Origin: Microcoleus sp036704825
GTDB taxonomy: Bacteria > Cyanobacteriota > Cyanobacteriia > Cyanobacteriales > Microcoleaceae
Assembly (NCBI GenBank): GCA_036704825.1
Contig: JAUBSN010000027.1
Coordinates: forward strand, 21,742 to 85,741
Reading direction: 5' to 3'
Length of the DNA: 64,000 bases
The notes beneath the pieces are model-generated. The model was not told where the DNA came from. It ran no database searches and saw only the letters and a program-made list of their open reading frames with translations. Below are positions 42,762 through 51,289 of this stretch, piece after piece; position 1 is the first letter of the stretch; the number at the start of each line of letters is the position of its first letter. Position numbers and translations under genes: made by a program.

Positions 42762-43337
42762 TCAGAATTGTGTTTCTTCCTCCGTAAAGATAGGAGGCCA
42801 CAATTCCGAAACGGGCAATTCCCAACCGGGAAAAAGTTCTGCTACTGTTAAGATATCGCCATTTCCTAATACAGTCGGTTCACCTGTAGAGCGATAAACA
42901 GTCACTGTTTCTTCATCAGGATCGATCAGAATTCCGACGGTAGCACCCAATTCTATAAACTTCAAAACCTTGCTTTCTATAAGCTTAATGCGATCGCTCT
43001 GAGATTTAATCTCAACCACCAAATCGGGGACAAGTTCTCCAAAATAACGCGGACTTTGGCGCAAGCGGGCGGCGCGCACAAACGAAACATCCGGTGCTTT
43101 GACGTTTGTATCCGGCATTATAAAACCGCCTGCGGAGTCAAACACTCTCCCCAAGCGACGGGGATTTATCCAAGCGAAAAGAAAGGCGATGAGACGGCTA
43201 CTGATTTCACTGGATACGATATCTGATGGCCCCATAACTGAAATTTTCCCGTCTTCTAGTTCAATTGTGTAATCTAAACCTGCTTCGGTAAATGCAGTTT
43301 GAACTTGGTTTAAATCTTTGACTGTCATCACAGACAT
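42762..43337 (-). CDS. Uma2-family endonuclease-like protein, copy 1
   Basis: 191 residues, restriction-endonuclease-like fold of the DUF820/Uma2 type, very common in cyanobacteria. KAPDVSFVRAARL and VPDLVVEIKSQSDRIKLIESK hold the PD-(D/E)xK-like Asp and ExK residues, GATVGILIDPDEETVTVYR is the last strand pair. The biological role of Uma2 proteins is not known; many are thought to have lost nuclease function. Convergent with folC, 5 bases away. Residues 59-190 are identical to copy 2, while the first 58 differ at about a third of positions. Confidence 0.88.
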   Translation of the reverse strand: MSVMTVKDLNQVQTAFTEAGLDYTIELEDGKISVMGPSDIVSSEISSRLIAFLFAWINPRRLGRVFDSAGGFIMPDTNVKAPDVSFVRAARLRQSPRYFGELVPDLVVEIKSQSDRIKLIESKVLKFIELGATVGILIDPDEETVTVYRSTGEPTVLGNGDILTVAELFPGWELPVSELWPPIFTEEETQF

Positions 43338-43479
43338 AAAAACTTTCTCCTATTCCGATCTGAGCTTTGATTTTAACACGAGTCAAATTTCTGAATATTT
43401 GAGGAATTGAAAGTACGCGAGGCGTTCGCTATCGCGTTCTTGAAAGGTAGCTATCCTCTAGGGAATCACTCTTTTTTCC

Positions 43480-44055
43480 TTAACCTTGTGTTTCTTCCTC
43501 AGTAAAGATAGGAGGCCACAATTCCGAAACGGGCAATTCCCAACCGGGAAAAAGTTCTGCTACTGTTAAGATATCGCCATTTCCTAATACAGTCGGTTCA
43601 CCTGTAGAGCGATAAACAGTCACTGTTTCTTCATCAGGATCGATCAGAATTCCGACGGTAGCACCCAATTCTATAAACTTCAAAACCTTGCTTTCTATAA
43701 GCTTAATGCGATCGCTCTGAGATTTAATCTCAACCACCAAATCGGGGACAAGTTCTCCAAAATAACGCGGACTTTGGCGCAAGCGGGCGGCGCGCACAAA
43801 CGAAACATCCGGTGCTTTGACGTTTGTATCCGGCATGATGAAACCGCCTGCGGAGTCAAAGACTCTCCCCAAGCGACGGGGATAAACCCAGTTACCCAGC
43901 AAGCGAATCAAAATACTGCTGATTTCACTGGATACGATGTCTGATGGCCCCACAATTGAAAGTCTCCCGTCTTCTAGTTCAATTTTGTAATCTAAACCCG
44001 CTTCGGAAAAAAGGGTTTGAACTTGGTTTAAATCTTTGAGGGTCATCGCTGGCAT
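43480..44055 (-). CDS. Uma2-family endonuclease-like protein, copy 2
   Basis: 191 residues, paralogue of the gene at 42762, offset by exactly 718 bases at both ends. It keeps the same PDVSFV and DLVVEIKSQSD motifs. The N-terminal 58 residues (MPAMTLKDLNQVQTLFSEAG onward) differ from copy 1, the rest is the same. The upstream flanks are repeated too (ATTTTAACACGAGTCAAATT near 43371 and 44089), so a whole gene with its promoter was duplicated. Confidence 0.88.
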   Translation of the reverse strand: MPAMTLKDLNQVQTLFSEAGLDYKIELEDGRLSIVGPSDIVSSEISSILIRLLGNWVYPRRLGRVFDSAGGFIMPDTNVKAPDVSFVRAARLRQSPRYFGELVPDLVVEIKSQSDRIKLIESKVLKFIELGATVGILIDPDEETVTVYRSTGEPTVLGNGDILTVAELFPGWELPVSELWPPIFTEEETQG

Positions 44056-44330
44056 AATAATTTTCTCCTATTCCGATCTGAGCTTTGATTTTAACACGAG
44101 TCAAATTTCTGAATATTTGAGGAATTCAGGCTATCTTCCTGCAAATCCTCAATCAAGCTGCATTGAGAAAGGCGATCGCGCGGCATAAATAAACCCGGTT
44201 TCTGCGATGAGCGAGCCTTCTTATCAAGAAACATCTACCTCTAAAATAGTCGAGATTGACTTATCCAGAGTTCTCCTCCGACTTCGCCTTGTGGAGAGGC
44301 GGTAATTTCATCATTTAATAACTTAAAAGC
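44056..44330. other. Intergenic region upstream of the Uma2 pair
   Basis: No gene seen. It starts with the duplicated Uma2 flank and holds an AAACCCGGTTTCTG repeat near 44192. Confidence 0.5.
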
Positions 44331-44401
44331 TTATATATGGCGGCACAGATTCCCATTATTTAATAATACGTCAAGTGACCGAAAAAAGCAAGGGGCGAGA
44401 T
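44331..44401. repeat. Direct repeat, left copy, before the toxin-antitoxin pair
   Basis: TTATATATGG then GCACAGATTCCCATTATT, TAATACGTCAAG and AAAAAAGCAAGGGGCGAGA. The right copy at 45843-45914 has the same blocks in the same order and orientation with a few changes. Confidence 0.8.
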
Positions 44402-44484
44402 CGAAAAAGATTAATGCCCAATGCCCAATGCCCAATTTTTGTTACAATACAAGTGAGTTTATAAAAATTTAGAGATAGAAGTTT

Positions 44485-45189
44485 ATGAGCAGCCTTATAT
44501 CGGTGCAAACGCTAATTGAATATATAGAAGCATTGCCAGCCCAAGAGCAAACTTTACTATTTGACGAGCTTTTCAGGCGAAACATAATCAAGCAGCGTCA
44601 GGAAAACATCGATTCTTCTACAGTCAAGGTAGCTGGTGAGTCGGCGATCGGGCAAGCACTAGAAAAGTTTCCAAACACGGCCAAACTTTATGACGCGCTT
44701 CGCAAAGCAGACCCTATTATCATTGGAGAAAGAGAAAAGCCGCGCCAGGAAAACACCAAGGAGACAGTCAAGACAAAAACACTCTTAACAGGTAACGCTA
44801 CCTGCGACATTCGTGCAGCCGATCGCACTAACTTTGGGGGCGACCTCGAGAGCTCAACTTATCACGTAATCATTAAAAACGAATCAGACAGAACAGTCAG
44901 TGCAGCGTTGCTGGGATGGCCCGAATGTAAAGCTTTTGGCGAGACGCGATCGCAAGCACTGCAAAACCTTCACGATTTAGTAAATGCCCAGCTAGCCGAA
45001 ACAGAAATCGTCTCTGTCAAACTCACGAATAGTCGATCGAACAATCCTTGGGTGAGGTTAGCTGGTAAGTATGAAAACGATCCGCAATACGATGAGGTAT
45101 TGGCACACATAGAAGAATATCGCCGCGAACTCGATGCAGAAACCGAAGCTTATTACAGTCAAATTGACGCTGCGGTTGAGACAAAATGA
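44485..45189 (+). CDS. Antitoxin-like protein with HicB-like domain
   Basis: 234 residues. The N-terminal third (about 1-90) is helical and unassigned; residues about 125-180 (YHVIIKNESDRTVSAALLGW to HDLVNAQLAETE) resemble a HicB-type partial RNase H fold. The tail NPWVRLAGKYENDPQYDEVL and EYRRELDAETE resembles the C-terminal toxin-binding end of small antitoxins that accompany PIN toxins in cyanobacteria. It overlaps the PIN gene by 4 bases (ATGA), so translation is coupled. The pair is probably a type II toxin-antitoxin operon with a HicB-fold rather than a normal VapB antitoxin. Confidence 0.72.
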   Translation: MSSLISVQTLIEYIEALPAQEQTLLFDELFRRNIIKQRQENIDSSTVKVAGESAIGQALEKFPNTAKLYDALRKADPIIIGEREKPRQENTKETVKTKTLLTGNATCDIRAADRTNFGGDLESSTYHVIIKNESDRTVSAALLGWPECKAFGETRSQALQNLHDLVNAQLAETEIVSVKLTNSRSNNPWVRLAGKYENDPQYDEVLAHIEEYRRELDAETEAYYSQIDAAVETK

Positions 45190-45617
45190 GCCGATACATA
45201 CTTGATACGGATTGTTTCTCGCTTTGGCAACAGAATCATCCAACGATCGTGCAGCGGGTCGAGGTTAACGCAGCAAACCTTGCTGTAACTATCGTAACCG
45301 TAGAGGAAGTAATTCGCGGCAGGTTCAAGGTTATTAAAGACGCTTCTCAACCTTCGCAAGCGGACAAATTAGTATGGGCTTACACCAAGTTATGGGATAT
45401 ATTAGATGATTTCAAAAATCTCAACATTCTGAAATTTGACCGGAATGCTTTCACTATTTACACTGAGTTCCGCCGTCAAAGAATACGCATCGGCACGCAA
45501 GATTTGCGGATTGCTGCTATTGTACTTGCTAATAATGCTATCCTCGTTACGCGCAACTACCGAGATTTTTCGCAAGTGCCTGATTTAGTGCAGGAAGACT
45601 GGACAATTCAACCTTAA
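45186..45617 (+). CDS. PIN-domain ribonuclease (VapC-like toxin)
   Basis: 143 residues. YILDTDCFSLW gives the first metal-binding Asp, VTVEEVIRG the Glu, and DLRIAAIVLANNAILVTRNYRDF the later Asp pair and the strand-helix end of the PIN fold. PIN toxins cut tRNA or rRNA and are held inactive by their antitoxin. The start codon overlaps the stop of the upstream gene (ATGA). All four acidic residues appear to be present, so it should be active if released. Confidence 0.9.
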   Translation: MSRYILDTDCFSLWQQNHPTIVQRVEVNAANLAVTIVTVEEVIRGRFKVIKDASQPSQADKLVWAYTKLWDILDDFKNLNILKFDRNAFTIYTEFRRQRIRIGTQDLRIAAIVLANNAILVTRNYRDFSQVPDLVQEDWTIQP

Positions 45618-45842
45618 AAGCAAGAGGCGAGAGCACATCCCAATTTTAACAACATCTCCAATTCATGCACGTTCGTTTACCATCATCTGTGGTTGACGAA
45701 ATTATTCATTTCTCTCTCCTCCTCCTCTGCGCCCTCTGCGCCCTCTGCGGTAAAACAATTATTAACTTCCCCTATCTTTTCCCAAATTATTGATAGTTGA
45801 TATTTTTTGTCCTATACTGAAGTGTATGATTTAAATTTAACT
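45618..45842. other. Short gap with CTCTGCGCCCTCTGCG repeat
   Basis: A partial copy of the flanking repeat end (AAAAGCAAGAGGCGAGAG) follows the toxin stop directly at 45616-45633. CTCTGCGCCCTCTGCGCCCT lies near 45725, as it does at 41415 and in reverse near 40255. No gene. Confidence 0.6.
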
Positions 45843-45914
45843 TTATATATATGAGCGCACAGATTTCTATTATTCAATAATACGTCAAGCCACAAAAAAA
45901 AGCAAGAGGCGAGC
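45843..45914. repeat. Direct repeat, right copy, after the toxin-antitoxin pair
   Basis: Shares GCACAGATT, ATTATT-AATAATACGTCAAG and AAAAAGCAAG-GGCGAG blocks with 44331-44401. The two copies bracket the module as direct repeats 1.5 kb apart. Confidence 0.8.
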
Positions 45915-45948
45915 TAAAAAAAAATCCCGCCCCAGCTTCAATAAAAAA

Positions 45949-47232
45949 CTACCTTTGATCCCAAGCCTTAGCCGCATCAGCCACAGCTTGATCTACCGAC
46001 TTCTCATCCAACATTGCCGCCTGCAAATTGTCATAAATCGCCTTTTGCAGCTTCTTAACATCCGAAAGAGGCGGAATCAAAAGCTCAGCTTTTTCTAACC
46101 CAGAAGCACTAACAACCCGAGCTCGATCGGCAGCAGCAGCATCAGCGGGAACCTTCTTAAAATAATCGTCCTTTAAAGCCTCAACAGTAGAAGGCAAAAC
46201 ATTAGCAGCCTTAGCAAAAGCCAACTGATTTTGAGAATTAGTCACGTACAGAGCAAACTTGACAGCATCATCAGGGCGCTTGCTGTCGCGGGGCACAACC
46301 AAATTCATCACCGCCACAGTCTTCTTGCCTGTTTCCCCCGTAATTTGAGGCGCAGCAGCCGAAACAGCACCAATACTCGGAGCATTCTCAGCAATCGCCT
46401 TCAAAAACTGAGGCCCGGAAGCTAACAAAGTAGTTTCCCCAGCTTGATAAAGCTCGATCGCCCTGCGATGTCCCTGCACCAAAACATCCTGCGGCAAAAG
46501 TCCGCCCTTGTACAAATCCACCCAATACTGAAAAACAGCTTTCCCCTTAGCAGTATTAAAAGCAGCCTTGCCTTTAGCGTCAACCAAAGGCACACCCATC
46601 TGCACGAAAGATTGCAAAACTTCCGCCGAATCTTCCGGCACAAAAGTCACAAAAAAAGCAAACTTGCCAGTCTTTTCCTTCACTTGCTTGGCAACAGTTG
46701 CCAACTCGGCATAGGTAGCCGGAGGCTTAGCAATTCCAGCCTTCTTCAACAACTCCGTATTGTAAATTGTCACCCCAGTCGTGAGATACCAAGGAATGCC
46801 AAAACTCTTGCCGTCGAGTACACTAGCTTTCCAGATATTTGGGAGATAGATATCGCGAACTTGCTGCGGAATTCGAGAGTCCAAATCCAGCCAAGCATTG
46901 CGTCCCGCCAACAGCGAAGCAAAATCGGGATTTAGGTTCACCACATCCGGCGCATTTTTCGCCGAAACCGCCCCCAAAATCTTGCTTTCCATCGCCGACC
47001 AAGGAACGTCCACCCAGCGCACCTTCACCCCCGGATTTTGGGCTTCAAAACCGGCGATCGTCTTGTTGAAATACTCAGTAAACTGAGGTTGAAGCTGCAT
47101 AGTCCAGAACTCGATTTCCTGCGTATTATTTGCCTGGGAATTCACAGCCGGTTTGCTGCAACTCACCACTGCAGCCAGCAGCAGCCCCACCAGCCCAAAA
47201 ACAGCAAACAGTTGCCAAGATTTACGTTTCAT
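45949..47232 (-). CDS. Extracellular solute-binding lipoprotein, family 1 (sugar type)
   Basis: 427 residues. Lipoprotein signal MKRKSWQLFAVFGLVGLLLA with lipobox VVSC (Cys25). The mature part has IEFWTMQLQPQFTEYFNKTI, VKVRWVDVPWSAMESKILG, DVVNLNPDFASLLAG and KAVFQYWVDLYKGGLLP, typical of UgpB/MalE-like binding proteins for oligosaccharides or glycerol phosphates. No ABC permease or ATPase gene adjoins it, so its transporter partners must be elsewhere. Divergent from pilM. Confidence 0.92.
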   Translation of the reverse strand: MKRKSWQLFAVFGLVGLLLAAVVSCSKPAVNSQANNTQEIEFWTMQLQPQFTEYFNKTIAGFEAQNPGVKVRWVDVPWSAMESKILGAVSAKNAPDVVNLNPDFASLLAGRNAWLDLDSRIPQQVRDIYLPNIWKASVLDGKSFGIPWYLTTGVTIYNTELLKKAGIAKPPATYAELATVAKQVKEKTGKFAFFVTFVPEDSAEVLQSFVQMGVPLVDAKGKAAFNTAKGKAVFQYWVDLYKGGLLPQDVLVQGHRRAIELYQAGETTLLASGPQFLKAIAENAPSIGAVSAAAPQITGETGKKTVAVMNLVVPRDSKRPDDAVKFALYVTNSQNQLAFAKAANVLPSTVEALKDDYFKKVPADAAAADRARVVSASGLEKAELLIPPLSDVKKLQKAIYDNLQAAMLDEKSVDQAVADAAKAWDQR

Positions 47233-47415
47233 AGAATAAAATTTGAGAGTTATGGGAACCGTCAGACAAAAGCACGCGCGCCGAAGCTATCCCGATCGTG
47301 AATCGCCCTCTTCAAGCGCTCACGAGTCAGTAACAGAGTTTAGTACCAGGGCACGGCGAGATAGTCTGTTTTTGTGCAGAATCGGCAGGTTTTGAGTCGA
47401 TCGAGCCCGAATTTA

Positions 47416-47443
47416 TTGACATTCTCCGCAGAATAGCTATTGT
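47416..47443 (+). promoter_or_regulatory. Candidate sigma70-type promoter of pilM
   Basis: TTGACA at 47416-47421, 16 bases, then TATTGT at 47438-47443. The -35 is perfect and the -10 keeps three of six consensus bases with T at the end. It lies about 200 bases before the pilM ATG in the divergent gap 47233-47635, which otherwise shows nothing clear. TTGACA and TGTCAA also form an inverted pair around the spacer. Confidence 0.4.
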
Positions 47444-47635
47444 CAAGTAAATTGGATAGCATAAAATCGGAACTAGCGATCGCGCAACACAGACGGATCT
47501 GCTTAGCTACGGCGGGATACAGAGATTACAGCACTCTTGCTGCTGTTGGAAACCAACCCTCCAACACGCCTGCACGCTGAATCGGGCTGGCCAACTACAA
47601 AAGCAAAAAATAGCAATTATCGGCGACCCAATCAC

Positions 47636-48730
47636 ATGGTTAACTTTTTCAAAGGTCTACTTTCCCAACGCCAGCCAGGAATCGGGATCGAAATAGCCCC
47701 AGACCGCATCAACATCATTCAGCTCGAAAAGAAAGCTCAGGCATTAAAATTAGCCACCCTAGCCTCCATAGAAGTTCCAGAAGACATAGTACAAGAAGGA
47801 CAAATAGTCGATCCGCCGGGAATGGCAGAACTCATACGTACCGTCCTCGCCGAGAACAAAATCAAAGCCAAGAGAGTAGCCACAGCCATTCCCGGCCGCG
47901 AAGCCGTCATCCGCCTCATCCCAGTTCCAGCAGAACTCAACGAAGAAGAACTGCGGGATTACATGAACGCAGAAGCAGGACTGTACTTGCCGTTTCCCAG
48001 AGAAGACGCCGACGTAGACTATCAAAAAATAGGGTTATTTGTAGATGACGACGGAGTAGAAAAAGTGCAAGTCGTGTTAGTAGCAACCCGCAGAGAAGTT
48101 ACCGACACATACATCGAAACCTTCAAAGAAGCCGGACTGGTTATAGACGTATTAGAAGTAACCAGTTTTGCCCTAATCCGCACCCTCAAAGAACAACTGC
48201 AACAATTTTCCTCCCAAGAAGCCGCCGTCCTGACCGCCATAGAATTTGACAGCACCGAGTTAGCTATAGTAGTGGACGGCATACCTCAGTTCAACCGTAC
48301 CATCCCGATCGGCACTTACCAAATCCAGACCGCCCTCAACCAAGCCATGAACCTGCCGCCAACCAGAGACACCAGCGAACTGCAAGGCATGACCCTGCCA
48401 GTCACAGATACAATGGGCGCATCGGGAGACGCCAATCCCGGCACAAATGCGATGATCAAAGTATTGGGAGAACTAGCAGACGAACTGCGCCGCTCAGTAG
48501 ACTTTTACCTCAACCAGAGCGAAGAACTCGAAGTAGCGCAACTGCTGCTAGCAGGCCCGGGAGCCGCGATCGGCAAACTCGACGAATTTTTTATGCAAAG
48601 ATTAAGCTTGCCCGCATCTCAAGTCGATCCCATCGACACCCTAGGACTCGAAATCAGCCAAGAAATTACCCCAGAACAGCGAGCAGGTTTAGGAGTCGCC
48701 CTAGGTTTAGGACTGAGGGAGGTTATGTGA
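47636..48730 (+). CDS. pilM: Type IV pilus assembly protein PilM
   Basis: 364 residues from ATG 47636 (MVNFFKGLLSQRQPGIGIEI). A longer frame from 47537 adds 33 residues of no homology. PilM is an actin-like cytoplasmic ATPase that binds the N-terminus of PilN and links the pilus motor to the envelope complex. IGIEIAPDRINIIQL and AVLTAIEFDSTELAIVVDG are the two actin-like phosphate loops; LLLAGPGAAIGKLDEFF and TLGLEISQEITPEQRAGLGVALGLGL end the fold. It is the first gene of pilM-pilN-pilO-pilQ, all on the plus strand. Confidence 0.95.
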   Translation: MVNFFKGLLSQRQPGIGIEIAPDRINIIQLEKKAQALKLATLASIEVPEDIVQEGQIVDPPGMAELIRTVLAENKIKAKRVATAIPGREAVIRLIPVPAELNEEELRDYMNAEAGLYLPFPREDADVDYQKIGLFVDDDGVEKVQVVLVATRREVTDTYIETFKEAGLVIDVLEVTSFALIRTLKEQLQQFSSQEAAVLTAIEFDSTELAIVVDGIPQFNRTIPIGTYQIQTALNQAMNLPPTRDTSELQGMTLPVTDTMGASGDANPGTNAMIKVLGELADELRRSVDFYLNQSEELEVAQLLLAGPGAAIGKLDEFFMQRLSLPASQVDPIDTLGLEISQEITPEQRAGLGVALGLGLREVM

Positions 48731-49123
48731 CCTAACAGTTTTAGATGAGAGAAAAACCGATTTGAGAATTTTACGTAAAAACCCCATTCTAAAAGAAGAA
48801 GGCAGAAAGCAGAAGGTAGAATATTGGAGGTAGAAGGTAGAAGGTAGAAGGTAGAATATATCTGAGGTAGCAGCAGCCCCTTCCTTCACCAGCAGGCAGA
48901 AAGTTGTTTCTTTCTTCCCTAAATAAATCCTTCACTTGTACCAGCAATCTTGGGTTCTGTCTAAAATCTCAAATTTCCAATTTAAATCTATAGCAACAGC
49001 CAAGACTGTTAAGACCTTCTTAATTGCTGAAACATAAGCGGTAGATAACTTTTTCCTTCTACCTTCTACCTTCTACTTCGTGCCTTCTGCCTTCTTCCTC
49101 CTGCTATAAAATCGAGTGAAGCC
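48731..49123. repeat. Inverted heptad arrays between pilM and pilN
   Basis: GAAGGTA-type heptads (AGAAGGTAGAAGGTAG) at about 48796-48857 and the complementary TACCTTC-type heptads (CCTTCTACCTTCTACCTTCT) at about 49053-49105 face each other across about 200 bases. In the pil transcript they could pair into a long stem. No gene is seen. Confidence 0.8.
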
Positions 49124-50023
49124 ATGTACAGCCTAGATATTAATTTTCTCAACGACCGCCCCGACTACAAACCCGTTGCAACCAAAAGCCCAGCTAAAAA
49201 AAGTTCGGGTGGAGCCAAAGACCAACTGCCCGTATATGGGGCACTGCTGTTTGCCCTTGGCATCAACGCCGCAGTCCTGGGCGCCTGGTGGTGGGCGACT
49301 AACGAAAATACCAACTTGGCCACAGAACAAGCAGTCATCGACCAAGAACTTGCCAAGTTAAACACTCAAGCCAGCACCATCAAAGCCATCAATGCCGAAA
49401 CCGACCAAGTTACCGCCGAATACAAAGCATTAGCCGGAGTATTCGACCAAATTAAACCTTGGTCGGCGATGCTGCAAGACCTGAGTGACCGCACTCCGGC
49501 GGGAGTGCAAATTGGCAAAATCGAGCAAATCGACCCCAGTCCCTCCCCCGTTGCAGCAGCACCCCCACCCCCCGCAGCAACTCCCGCAGCCTCCCCAGGG
49601 GCGAGTCCGTCTCCAGCAGCTAGCCCCACCCCGGCAGCAGCTCCCACCCCCGTCGTCCCGCAGCAGGCATCAAAAGTACAAATTTCAGGAATCGCCAGTA
49701 CCTTTGCTCAAGTTAACGACTTTATGCTGCTAGTCCAGCGATCTCCTTTCTTCCTCAACACCGATACCAAACTGATAGCGGCCACATTAAAAAACAACCC
49801 CGCACAATTGCAAGTACGCAACCAAAACGCAGCACCACCAGAACTTCCCAAACTGCGACCGGTGGTGGAATATAAAATTGAAACGACGCTCAGCCCGACG
49901 GGAGCCTCCGAGTTGCTCCCCGAGCTCCGCAGCAAGCAGGCAGACGGGCTCGCAATACGGATAGAAACACTTCAAGAAAAAGGAGTGCTAGAACCACAAA
50001 AACCAGAGGTGAAAAAACAATGA
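49124..50023 (+). CDS. pilN: Type IV pilus assembly protein PilN
   Basis: 299 residues. MYSLDINFLNDRPDYKP is the cytoplasmic tail that binds PilM, VYGALLFALGINAAVLGAWWWAT (about 45-67) is the single membrane span, then a coiled coil and a periplasmic ferredoxin-like domain (VQISGIASTFAQVNDFMLLVQRSPFF). A Pro/Ala/Ser linker of about 45 residues (PSPSPVAAAPPPPAATPAAS and on, 142-187) splits the periplasmic part. It overlaps pilO by 4 bases (ATGA). Confidence 0.93.
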   Translation: MYSLDINFLNDRPDYKPVATKSPAKKSSGGAKDQLPVYGALLFALGINAAVLGAWWWATNENTNLATEQAVIDQELAKLNTQASTIKAINAETDQVTAEYKALAGVFDQIKPWSAMLQDLSDRTPAGVQIGKIEQIDPSPSPVAAAPPPPAATPAASPGASPSPAASPTPAAAPTPVVPQQASKVQISGIASTFAQVNDFMLLVQRSPFFLNTDTKLIAATLKNNPAQLQVRNQNAAPPELPKLRPVVEYKIETTLSPTGASELLPELRSKQADGLAIRIETLQEKGVLEPQKPEVKKQ

Positions 50024-50817
50024 CATCAGCAGAGTTTATTCAGAGCGGAAAAGCAGAAGAGACAGGGGGTCAGGAAATTTTCGGCATTAAGCTGACACCC
50101 CAAGTCCAAGCAATCGGCATCGCGGTTCTCGGCCTCGTCATTGCCGGCGGCCTCGGCTACCAGTTCGTACTGCCCGAATTCCAAAAAAAGGGCGACTTCG
50201 AGCAAAAACTTAGCGAAAGCAAGCAAACGCAACTGCAATTGCAAACTCAAATTCAAAAAAAGGCAGAAGCAGAAGCCAAGCAAGAAGAAGCAAAACAGCG
50301 CCGCGCCCAAGTGACGGCAATGTTTGCCAGCGACGCCAGCGCCAACACGCTTTTGCTTGACATGACCCAACTCGTTAATAGAATCAACGCCGGCGTGCAA
50401 GGAGACGACCTCAAGGCTAAAATTACCAAATTTGAGCCGGACATCCCGCCAGCAACAGCAACTGCCGCGCCGGGAGCTCCAGACCCTGATATTCTGGCAG
50501 ATACATCCTTCGGGCCGTCCCTAGCTGGCAAGCTCAGACGCAAAAAATTTAAGGTAGAGTTTGAAGGCACTTTCGCTCAAACCCGCAATTTTATGCGTAA
50601 CTTGGAGTTGATGCAGTCGCTGTTGGTAGTTAGGAATTTGAAATCAGAATTGCTAGCATCAAATCAGCCAATTGAAGTTGACTTTTTGAAAGGAAAAATA
50701 GTTCCTGTGGAGCAGCCACCAACTAAAATTAAAACTGCTTTTGACTTGCACGCTCTGCTGCCGTTAAAGCAAGAAGAAAAACCGCCAACTCCGGCTCCGA
50801 GCCCTGGTGCTAAGTAG
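50020..50817 (+). CDS. pilO: Type IV pilus assembly protein PilO
   Basis: 265 residues. A short cytoplasmic tail, a span VQAIGIAVLGLVIAGGLGYQF (about 27-47), a Gln/Glu/Lys-rich coiled coil (50-100) and a ferredoxin-like periplasmic domain (KKFKVEFEGTFAQTRNFMRNLELMQSLLVVRNL). PilO pairs with PilN to form the inner-membrane part of the alignment complex. The start overlaps the pilN stop by 4 bases, so the two are translationally coupled. The C-terminus is Pro-rich. Confidence 0.93.
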   Translation: MTSAEFIQSGKAEETGGQEIFGIKLTPQVQAIGIAVLGLVIAGGLGYQFVLPEFQKKGDFEQKLSESKQTQLQLQTQIQKKAEAEAKQEEAKQRRAQVTAMFASDASANTLLLDMTQLVNRINAGVQGDDLKAKITKFEPDIPPATATAAPGAPDPDILADTSFGPSLAGKLRRKKFKVEFEGTFAQTRNFMRNLELMQSLLVVRNLKSELLASNQPIEVDFLKGKIVPVEQPPTKIKTAFDLHALLPLKQEEKPPTPAPSPGAK

Positions 50818-51289
50818 CTATTGTTTGGCAGATATTAGCTATTGTTCCAAAATCGCTCTTTCACAAGAAGTGAGAAGGCAGAAGGTTGAATTGGATGATT
50901 GAAGGTAGAAGTCAAAAAATATGAAGGTCAGAAAAAAAAATTTTAGATGGCAATCAAAAATTGGCTCTAAAATCTAATTTCTTCTAATACCAGTTTCAAA
51001 AAGTAATGGAACTGTATGGCAATCCTTGCAGGAGTCGTATTTTTTTTACCCTACCCCAACCCTCCCATTTGTAAGGGGGGGAGTAAGAAATCCACAAATG
51101 ATGCGAGGATTGCTGTAGCATAGCTTCTAACCCTTATGTCATCTGTTATTCCCAATCGAAAATTAAACATCGAAAAGGGCATAACTTCTTCCTTTAAAAA
51201 GGCTCGAAGCGAGAATATTTTAGTCAGTTTAGCAGCTAGCGACAAAAGACTGCGAACAACAAATAACAAAGTGTAGTGGAGGAGAGAAC
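50818..51289. other. Gap between pilO and pilQ
   Basis: About 470 bases without a gene. It carries AGAAGGCAGAAGGTTGA-like heptads near 50870, MITE-like copy C, and a ribosome site GGAGGAGAG before the GTG of pilQ. Confidence 0.7.
51015..51117. mobile_element. MITE-like element, copy C
   Basis: TATGGCAATCCTTGCAGGAG to ATGCGAGGATTGCTGTA, 103 bases. Apart from a few changes it matches copy B (21545), including CAACCCTCCC and AGTAAGAAATCCACAAATGA. It lies between pilO and pilQ and so may affect their co-expression. Confidence 0.75.
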
